This document shows, in pieces, positions 1 to 4,612 of a stretch of DNA of 5,495 nt; positions within the stretch are counted from its first letter, which is position 1; every line of letters starts with the position of its first letter. The notes beneath the pieces are model-generated. The model did not search any database, was not told where the DNA came from, and saw only the letters and a list, made by a program, of their open reading frames with translations. A program made the translations under genes and the position numbers. The DNA comes from Bacillota bacterium (GTDB lineage: Bacteria; Bacillota_A; Clostridia; Acetivibrionales; DUMB01): NCBI GenBank assembly GCA_023621975.1, contig JAMOAC010000016.1, forward strand, positions 1 through 5,495. The letters are read 5' to 3'.

Positions 1-264
1 TACGAGAATATCAATCCTGCCGAACAGTTCCAATGTTTTTTCAACTGCAGCATTTATCTGATCGCTTTTTGTTACGTCGACAACAAGCCATACTGTCTTT
101 CTGCCTGTTTCCCTCTCAATTTCCTCCGCTGCGGCTTTCACTTTATCTTCCTGGACGTCGCAAAGTACAACATAAGCGCCATGCTCAGAATACATCTTGG
201 CTATTGCCTTGCCTATTCCCTGAGCAGCTCCGGTTACTATTGCAACTTTGTCTTTTAACAGCAT
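1..264 (-). CDS. Short-chain dehydrogenase/reductase (SDR), N-terminal part, cut by left window edge
   Basis: This is the first 88 residues of a classical SDR oxidoreductase; the rest lies beyond the left edge. A Rossmann fold is clear. It starts MLLKDKVAIVTG, carries the cofactor loop TGAAQGIG at residues 11-18, and has an Asp (D36, in VVLCD) at the end of beta-strand 2, which in this family usually means NAD(H) rather than NADP(H). It also shows the VDVT element (about 62-65) and ends at FGRIDILV, just before the expected NNAG motif. The catalytic Ser-Tyr-Lys is off-window, so activity and substrate cannot be judged. An in-frame ATG at 273 is abutted directly by the G-run; the ATG at 264 lies 9 nt from AGGGGG and is preferred. 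The gene follows the E2 gene by 13 bp, with its SD touching the E2 stop codon, which suggests translational coupling. A diol/ketol or polyol dehydrogenase role is inferred from context only. Confidence 0.9.
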   Translation of the reverse strand, partial: MLLKDKVAIVTGAAQGIGKAIAKMYSEHGAYVVLCDVQEDKVKAAAEEIERETGRKTVWLVVDVTKSDQINAAVEKTLELFGRIDILV

Positions 265-273
265 ATCGCCCAT

Positions 274-279
274 CCCCCT
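274..279 (-). promoter_or_regulatory. Ribosome binding site of the SDR gene, overlapping the E2 stop codon
   Basis: On the minus strand the sequence reads TTTAGGGGG. The TAG (278-280) is the E2 stop codon and AGGGGG is the SD. It is 9 nt from the ATG at 264 and 0 nt from the ATG at 273, so it decides in favour of the shorter start. Overlap of stop and SD suggests reinitiation or coupling between E2 and SDR translation. Confidence 0.7.
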
Positions 280-1681
280 AAATTAACATGGTATATGGAT
301 TTTCAAGTAAATCCTTAATCCTGCTTAAAAACTGTGCTGCCAGCGCACCGTCAATCAGTCTGTGGTCTACTGACAGAACAAGCTTCATAATCTTTCTTAC
401 CGTTATTTCTCCGTTTTTCACGCAAGGAGTATCAACGGCCTTGCCAACTGCAAGTATACCGCTTTCAGGCGGGTTAATTATGGCAGCAAATTCATCTATG
501 CCATACATACCCAGGTTGGATACGGTAAATGATCCTCCGCTCATATCGTCCAGTGTCAATTTTCCATTCCTTGCCCTCTCTATTAATTCAGCAGCACATT
601 TATTAATTTCCGACAGGCTTAATTTATCTGCATTTCTTATTACAGGAACCACAAGCCCGTTGTCAACATTTACCGCTATTCCGACATTTACTTCTCCGTG
701 GTAAATCATATCATCATTGTCAAGCGAGACATTTATATCCTCATATTCAGCCAATGCCTGCGCAACAGCTTTTACAATGATGTCATTAAGTGAAAGCTTT
801 CTTCCTGTCCTGGCCGCCACGAGCTCTTTTACCTTTTCCCTCAGCTCTACTACATCCGTTACATCAACCGTAGTTCCAAAGTAAACATGAGGAATATCAT
901 GTTTACTTTGGGATAACCTACGTGCTATAACTTTTCGCATGCGGGAAAGGGGAACTCTCCTGTCGCCTGGTCTTGCCTGGGCTGTTTCTCCTTCTGCGGC
1001 TTCTGCAGCTTTCGTTGAAGGTTCATCATTAACGGATTGTGCAGATTCTTTCGATTCGTTCATTTGCTGTATTGCTGTAATAATATCTTCTTTTACTATT
1101 CTGCCGTTCGGGCCGGTTCCTTTTATCTTCCTGTAGTCTATGCCGTTTTCCTCGGCCATTTTCTTTGCAACCGGCGATATTTTGATGTCTGCATCGGATA
1201 TGCCTTCATCTCTGCTTTCACTTTTGACATCGGCACTGGTACCGCCCTGCTTTTGCTCTTCTATTGCCCTGAGTATGTCTTCCTTAACTATTCTTCCGCC
1301 TTCGCCGGTACCTTTGATCTTGGTATAGTCGATATTGTTCTCCAGCGCCAGTCTTTTTGCAAAAGGTGAAATGGATACCCTGTCTCCTTTTTCCTGTTCG
1401 ATGCTTTCACCGGCATTTGCTGACTGATATGCTTCCAGTTCTTCCTTGCTTCCAATCAGGCAGATGGGTTCGGCAACGTTCCTGTCTTCTCCCTCTTGGG
1501 CGAGGATTTTCAGTATATATCCTTCTCCGGAAGATTCTACCTCGGAGTTTAATTTATCCGTCTCAATTTCCGCTACTCCTTCGCCGGCCTTTACATAATC
1601 CCCGACTTTTTTCAGCCATCTCGTAATGGTACCATAGGTCATTGTTAAGCCCAGTTTAGGCATTATAACTTCCTGTGCCAT
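278..1681 (-). CDS. acoC: Dihydrolipoamide acyltransferase (E2) of an acetoin/2-oxoacid dehydrogenase complex, with two peripheral-binding domains
   Basis: E2 forms the core of the complex: its lipoyl arm receives the acyl group from E1 and the C-terminal domain passes it to CoA. The 467 residues divide into a lipoyl domain (about 3-76) with the modifiable Lys43 in ETDKLNSE, a linker, two peripheral subunit-binding domains (about 104-141 and 168-205), an Ala/Glu-rich linker (about 206-238), and a CAT-fold catalytic domain (about 240-465). The latter carries GGSFTVSNLG at 382-391 and the active-site motif DHRLIDG at 439-445 (His440, Asp444). The usual bacterial E2 of this type has a single binding domain, so the second is an oddity. 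The ATG at 1681 is preceded by AAGGGAG at 6 nt. It sits 51 bp after E1 beta and 13 bp before the SDR. Its E1 partners resemble AcoA/AcoB, hence the symbol; the acyl specificity is not proven by sequence. Confidence 0.92.
   Translation of the reverse strand: MAQEVIMPKLGLTMTYGTITRWLKKVGDYVKAGEGVAEIETDKLNSEVESSGEGYILKILAQEGEDRNVAEPICLIGSKEELEAYQSANAGESIEQEKGDRVSISPFAKRLALENNIDYTKIKGTGEGGRIVKEDILRAIEEQKQGGTSADVKSESRDEGISDADIKISPVAKKMAEENGIDYRKIKGTGPNGRIVKEDIITAIQQMNESKESAQSVNDEPSTKAAEAAEGETAQARPGDRRVPLSRMRKVIARRLSQSKHDIPHVYFGTTVDVTDVVELREKVKELVAARTGRKLSLNDIIVKAVAQALAEYEDINVSLDNDDMIYHGEVNVGIAVNVDNGLVVPVIRNADKLSLSEINKCAAELIERARNGKLTLDDMSGGSFTVSNLGMYGIDEFAAIINPPESGILAVGKAVDTPCVKNGEITVRKIMKLVLSVDHRLIDGALAAQFLSRIKDLLENPYTMLI
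1067..1180 (-). other. Second peripheral subunit-binding domain of E2 (residues 168-205)
   Basis: This second 38-residue copy runs from ISPVAKKMA to EDIITAIQ and keeps GTG..GRIVKEDI with Arg194. A 26-residue polar linker separates it from the first copy. Synonymous positions have diverged: the codons for the shared Ile-Ser-Pro all differ in the third base (ATT-TCA-CCT versus ATA-TCG-CCG). The duplication is therefore not recent, and both copies appear to be kept by selection. Confidence 0.88.
1259..1372 (-). other. First peripheral subunit-binding domain of E2 (residues 104-141)
   Basis: This 38-residue domain runs from ISPFAKRLA to EDILRAIE and contains the family hallmark GTG..GRIVKEDI with Arg130, the position equivalent to an Arg used for E3/E1 contact in characterised domains (from memory of the Geobacillus E2). 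It is one of two adjacent copies; 27 of 38 residues match the second copy by my hand alignment. Confidence 0.88.
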
Positions 1682-1687
1682 TTTTTT

Positions 1688-1694
1688 CTCCCTT
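1688..1694 (-). promoter_or_regulatory. Ribosome binding site of the E2 gene
   Basis: AAGGGAG lies 6 nt (six A residues) upstream of the E2 ATG. It follows directly after the last copy of the 18-bp repeat, so the repeats set the spacing between E1 beta and this site. Confidence 0.75.
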
Positions 1695-1696
1695 CC

Positions 1697-1750
1697 CTAG
1701 AACAATTCTTTAACCTGGAACATCCCTTTAACCTAGAACATTTCCTTAAC
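1697..1750 (-). repeat. Three tandem in-frame 18-bp repeats spanning the end of the E1 beta gene
   Basis: On the minus strand the units are GTTAAGGAAATGTTCTAG (1733-1750), GTTAAAGGGATGTTCCAG (1715-1732) and GTTAAAGAATTGTTCTAG (1697-1714). Copies 1 and 3 match at 16 of 18 bases; copy 2 matches each of the others at 14 of 18. Copy 1 encodes the last residues VKEMF and the stop of E1 beta. Copies 2 and 3 continue in the same frame as VKGMFQ and VKELF-stop. The unit is exactly six codons, and the middle copy has CAG where the flanking copies have TAG. Confidence 0.9.
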
Positions 1751-2707
1751 TGCCTTTACTATCTTATCGGTAGTAGGAAGTACATAATTCTCCAATACAG
1801 GGGCAAAGGGTACAGGACAATCCGGACTTCCAAACCTCTTGACAGGTGCATCCAGGTAATCAAATGCCTGTTCAGAAATTATTGCTGCAACTTCGCTTGC
1901 AACACTGCAGGTAAGCCATGTTTCCTGCAAGCACAGAGCCCTGTTTGTCTTCTTGACGGAATTAATGATTGTTTCTACATCCAATGGTTTTGTTGTCCTC
2001 AGGTCAATTACTTCAACGCTGATGCCGTCCTTTTCCAAGATCTTTGCAGCTTCAAGAGCCAGATGAACCATGTATGAATAAGTAATTATGGTTATATCCT
2101 TTCCTTCTCTCTTTATATCTGCTTTTCCAAATGGAATCAAAAATTCAGGATCATCAGGAACCTCACCCTGCATCTGGTAGCACAGACGGTGTTCAAGGAA
2201 TATTACCGGGTTATTGTCCCTTATTGCCGTCTTAAGCAATCCCTTTGCATCTGCAGGAGTGGAAGGTACTGCAACCTTTAATCCTGCAACAGCCGAGAAC
2301 CATGCCTCAAACATATGTGAATGCTGAGCACCTGCAGAACCGTATCCTCCGCATGGCAGCCTCATAACCATTGGAATGCTCAGTGAGCCTCCGAACATAT
2401 ACCTCATGTTTGCTGCCTGGTTTACAAGCTGGTCAGATGCAATTGTAACCCAGTCACCAAACTGCAGTTCAACAACCGGCCTCAGGCCTGTTGCTGCAGC
2501 CCCTACAGCCAGTCCTGTATATCCTGCCTCTGAAATTGGCATATTCATTACTCTGTGTGGTCCGAATTCTTCAGCAAGGCCCCTGGTTACTCCAAAGGCT
2601 CCTCCATAGTAAGCCAAATCTATCCCTATACATAACACGTTTTCATCGCGTCTCATTTCTTCAGCAATAGCTGCACCCAGTGCTCTCGAAAATGACATCC
2701 TACTCAC
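1733..2707 (-). CDS. acoB: Thiamine-diphosphate acetoin/2-oxoacid dehydrogenase E1, beta subunit
   Basis: This subunit pairs with E1 alpha as an alpha2-beta2 heterotetramer that decarboxylates or cleaves the substrate on ThDP and acylates the E2 lipoyl group. The 324 residues match the family's usual length of about 325-340. Visible elements are the pyrimidine-binding half with PISEAGYTG at 57-65 (Glu60 is the expected cofactor-activating residue), AQHSHMFE at 127-134, and the C-terminal transketolase domain with DLRTTKPLD at 235-243. The C-terminal stretch PFAPVLENYVLPTTDKIV resembles AcoB. The start is GTG at 2707, because AAGGGGG lies 8 nt upstream; the internal ATG at 2698 would be 17 nt away. 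Family positions that usually read F-x-D-F and H/D-E-A read FGDW (83-86) and QET (261-263) here. It lies 33 bp after E1 alpha. The Aco rather than Pdh assignment is likely but not certain. Confidence 0.93.
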   Translation of the reverse strand: MSRMSFSRALGAAIAEEMRRDENVLCIGIDLAYYGGAFGVTRGLAEEFGPHRVMNMPISEAGYTGLAVGAAATGLRPVVELQFGDWVTIASDQLVNQAANMRYMFGGSLSIPMVMRLPCGGYGSAGAQHSHMFEAWFSAVAGLKVAVPSTPADAKGLLKTAIRDNNPVIFLEHRLCYQMQGEVPDDPEFLIPFGKADIKREGKDITIITYSYMVHLALEAAKILEKDGISVEVIDLRTTKPLDVETIINSVKKTNRALCLQETWLTCSVASEVAAIISEQAFDYLDAPVKRFGSPDCPVPFAPVLENYVLPTTDKIVKAVKEMF

Positions 2708-2715
2708 AGTATTTT

Positions 2716-2722
2716 CCCCCTT
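2716..2722 (-). promoter_or_regulatory. Ribosome binding site fixing a GTG start for E1 beta
   Basis: AAGGGGG lies 8 nt upstream of GTG at 2707 and 17 nt upstream of the first ATG in the frame. The spacing supports GTG as the start. Relative to the ideal AAGGAGG it has one A-to-G change, which would still pair with anti-SD U as a wobble. Confidence 0.75.
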
Positions 2723-2740
2723 ATACTTGTATTAATATCG

Positions 2741-3697
2741 TTAATTGGCATATACGTCTTCCAATGCGCTTTCAGGACGCGGATCCGGACTGTTTTCCGC
2801 AAATTCAATTGCTTTTTCTATAGCTTCTTCTACTTCCTTCTTGATCTGATTTATGCCATCTTCGTCAATGATGCCTTCAGCTATCAGCCTCTTCGGATAA
2901 ACGACGATCGGGTCTTTCTTCTTCCAGGCTGCAAGCTCTTCCTTATCCATGTACGAATCAGTGTCTCCGACGAAATGCGAATAGTATTTGTATGTCTTGC
3001 ACTCGATAAGAGTCGGCCCTTCTCCTCTTCTTGCCCTGTCTATGGCTTCTTTTGCGACCTTGTATACTTCATCAGGATCAGTTCCGTCAACAATTACTCC
3101 AGGTATTCCATATGCCTGAGCCCTTACGGCAATGTCTTCCACCTTCCTGACGGTAGTCTGCCTTGTACTTACTCCGTACAGATTATTCTCGCAGACATAT
3201 ACAACAGGCAGGTCAAATGCAGCGCCTATGTTGATTGCTTCATGGAAGGTTCCCTGGTTGCTTGCACCGTCTCCGAAGAAGCAAACTGCGACTCTGCCGT
3301 TCTTTTTATATTTAGCGCTCAGAGCAGCACCGGTTGCAATTGGAATACCGCCTCCGACAATTCCGTTTGCGCCAAGCACGCCCAGTTCGGGAGCAGCAAT
3401 GTGCATTGAGCCGCCCTTTCCTTTGTTGTATCCTGTTTCCTTTGCAAAAAGTTCAGCCATCGCCTTGTTTATATCTCCGCCTTTGGCTATAAGGTGACCA
3501 TGACCTCTGTGAGTACTGGTGATGTAATCATCCTTGTTAAGTGCTGAACATACTCCAACTGCTATTGCCTCTTCACCTACATACAGGTGGAAGAATCCGG
3601 GCAGCTTGTTTTGCATGCTCAACACCCTGACCTTTTCTTCAAACACCCTTATGGTATACATGTCTCTGAACATCTTAATTCTTAATTTTGAATCCAT
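2741..3697 (-). CDS. acoA: Thiamine-diphosphate acetoin/2-oxoacid dehydrogenase E1, alpha subunit
   Basis: This is the ThDP- and Mg-binding half of E1, 318 residues, a normal length for the family. From the chosen ATG the landmarks are PGFFHLYVGEEA (33-44), STHRGHGHLIAKG (61-73), KGKGGSMHI (92-100), LGANGIVGGG (108-117), and the ThDP motif from GDGASNQGTF (142-151) to Asn171-Asn172. HFVGDTDSY (241-249) and the tail FAENSPDPRPE follow the acetoin dehydrogenase pattern more closely than pyruvate dehydrogenase, judged from remembered AcoA sequences. The frame opens further upstream, giving a TTG at 3715, but the ATG at 3697 has AAGGGGG 7 nt before it and is the better start. It follows the Hyi-like gene by 92 bp, the longest gap in the cluster, and precedes E1 beta by 33 bp. 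Substrate specificity cannot be read from sequence alone. Confidence 0.93.
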   Translation of the reverse strand: MDSKLRIKMFRDMYTIRVFEEKVRVLSMQNKLPGFFHLYVGEEAIAVGVCSALNKDDYITSTHRGHGHLIAKGGDINKAMAELFAKETGYNKGKGGSMHIAAPELGVLGANGIVGGGIPIATGAALSAKYKKNGRVAVCFFGDGASNQGTFHEAINIGAAFDLPVVYVCENNLYGVSTRQTTVRKVEDIAVRAQAYGIPGVIVDGTDPDEVYKVAKEAIDRARRGEGPTLIECKTYKYYSHFVGDTDSYMDKEELAAWKKKDPIVVYPKRLIAEGIIDEDGINQIKKEVEEAIEKAIEFAENSPDPRPESALEDVYAN

Positions 3698-3704
3698 TAT
3701 TAGA

Positions 3705-3711
3705 CCCCCTT
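3705..3711 (-). promoter_or_regulatory. Ribosome binding site of E1 alpha
   Basis: AAGGGGG lies 7 nt upstream of the ATG at 3697. It falls inside the longer open frame that begins at TTG 3715, so it argues against that upstream start. It is the same seven bases as the SD of the E1 beta gene. Confidence 0.78.
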
Positions 3712-3726
3712 GCAATGTACATTTTT

Positions 3727-3747
3727 CTAGGTAGTGCTCGTGCCTAG
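3727..3747 (-). other. Weak inverted repeat in the gap between the Hyi-like gene and E1 alpha
   Basis: In the transcript, CUAGG (3743-3747) can pair with CCUAG (3727-3731), with an imperfect extension and a loop of about 7-11 nt. Five A residues follow on the transcribed strand rather than a U-run, so it is not an intrinsic terminator. It could be an mRNA processing or protein-binding site, or chance. The rest of the 92-bp gap (3698-3789) holds only the E1 alpha SD and AT-rich sequence; I find no convincing -35/-10 pair. Confidence 0.3.
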
Positions 3748-3789
3748 TCTGTTAAGCAGCCACACTATCTTAATGAATTTTTAACTTAA

Positions 3790-4581
3790 TTACTTGTTTA
3801 TAAGTTCAAAAACTTCTTTAACTACTTCATCTGTTGGTTTTCCTTTAGGCTCAAACTCAAATCCGACATATCCCTGGTAACCTGTTTCCCTTAATGCCTT
3901 GAATATATTGGTGAAATTTAATTCACCGGTTCCGGGCTGATTTCTGCCAGGCACATCCGCAATATGAACATACCCTATTGCATCAATGTTGTTTCTTAGT
4001 GTTTCAATGATATTTCCTTCCATTATTTGCATATGATATATGTCATACAGTACCTTGATGTTCGGGGAGTTAATTTCCCTTACCAGATCGAACGCCGGTT
4101 TTGAGTGGTCAAGATAGTATCCCTTGTGATCCACAACAACGTTAAGAGGCTCTATAACCATTGTAACACCGGCTGCTTCTGCATCCTTCTTCAGTTCATT
4201 AAGTATGTCTTTAACACTCTGTAACTTTTCCTCCTCAGGAATCTCATAAGGAGGCTCCAGTACAGTCCTGTCTTCCTTCAGGATATCAGTCATTATGAAC
4301 AAATGCTTCGTTCCAAGGTATTTTGCAGTTTTCAGTGATTTTCTTACACCGCTTATATATACATCTTTGTCTTTCTTATCGATCATTCTTCCGTTTATGT
4401 TTCCCTGGAATATGGCAACCTCCAGGCCTGTTTCATCAATAGCCTTCTTTATTGCTTCAATATCCTTCTCGCCCCATACCCAGAACTCAACTGCGTCAAA
4501 TCCGGCCTCTTTCGCCTTGTATATTCTTTCTACAAACGGAACCTCCTGAAATAGCATTTCTATACATGCTGAATATTTCAT
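3790..4581 (-). CDS. Hydroxypyruvate isomerase-like TIM-barrel sugar isomerase/epimerase
   Basis: This 263-residue protein belongs to the xylose-isomerase-like TIM-barrel family and is closest in pattern to Hyi/OtnI (about 258-260 residues). Its opening, with EVPFVERIYKAKEAGFDAVEF at about 13-33, is typical of Hyi. The likely divalent-metal ligands are Glu144 (VIEPLN), Asp180 (LYDIYH), His206 (VHIAD) and Glu242 (GFEFEP), with the conserved His183 nearby; VPGRNQPGTGELN (210-222) is another Hyi-family signature. Known members interconvert hydroxypyruvate and tartronate semialdehyde, or 2-oxo-tetronate isomers, but many relatives are uncharacterised, so the substrate is left open and no symbol is given. 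The ATG at 4581 has a very good SD, AAAGGAGGG, 5 nt upstream. It follows the kinase gene by 31 bp, which suggests a shared sugar-acid or ketose pathway. No signal peptide; cytoplasmic. Confidence 0.88.
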   Translation of the reverse strand: MKYSACIEMLFQEVPFVERIYKAKEAGFDAVEFWVWGEKDIEAIKKAIDETGLEVAIFQGNINGRMIDKKDKDVYISGVRKSLKTAKYLGTKHLFIMTDILKEDRTVLEPPYEIPEEEKLQSVKDILNELKKDAEAAGVTMVIEPLNVVVDHKGYYLDHSKPAFDLVREINSPNIKVLYDIYHMQIMEGNIIETLRNNIDAIGYVHIADVPGRNQPGTGELNFTNIFKALRETGYQGYVGFEFEPKGKPTDEVVKEVFELINK

Positions 4582-4586
4582 AAAGA

Positions 4587-4595
4587 CCCTCCTTT
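4587..4595 (-). promoter_or_regulatory. Strong ribosome binding site of the Hyi-like gene
   Basis: AAAGGAGGG lies 5 nt upstream of the ATG at 4581. It is the only site in the cluster with the full AGGAGG core, so this gene may be the most efficiently translated of the group. Confidence 0.8.
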
Positions 4596-4612
4596 GATTT
4601 GATATATTTAAA

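Noticed and set aside
33..281. Plus-strand 82-codon open frame opposite the SDR gene
   Set aside because: The minus strand encodes a clear Rossmann fold with TGAAQGIG, and the plus-strand product is a Leu/Phe/Arg-rich shadow.
288..1626. Several plus-strand open frames of 62-138 codons opposite the E2 gene
   Set aside because: They are antisense shadows of a well-supported E2 frame, with low-complexity Ser/Phe/Leu-rich products. Two of them look alike only because they lie opposite the duplicated binding domains.
1733..3697. Reading the E1 pair as the split transketolase of apiose catabolism or a split DXP synthase
   Set aside because: A lipoylated E2 follows directly and the E1 alpha motifs (STHRGHGH, GKGGSMHI, GDGASNQGTF) are those of lipoamide-linked dehydrogenases.
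3698..3715. TTG at 3715 as the start of E1 alpha, adding six residues
   Set aside because: The AAGGGGG SD lies inside that extension and is ideally spaced (7 nt) for the ATG at 3697.
2376..3734. Plus-strand open frames of 66-144 codons opposite the E1 genes
   Set aside because: They overlap one another and lie opposite conserved E1 motifs; they show no recognisable domain and no credible ribosome binding context.
3727..3747. Inverted repeat as an intrinsic terminator or promoter element between the Hyi-like gene and E1 alpha
   Set aside because: The stem is only five clean base pairs and is followed by A residues, not a U-run, in the direction of transcription; no paired -35/-10 boxes with good spacing were found.
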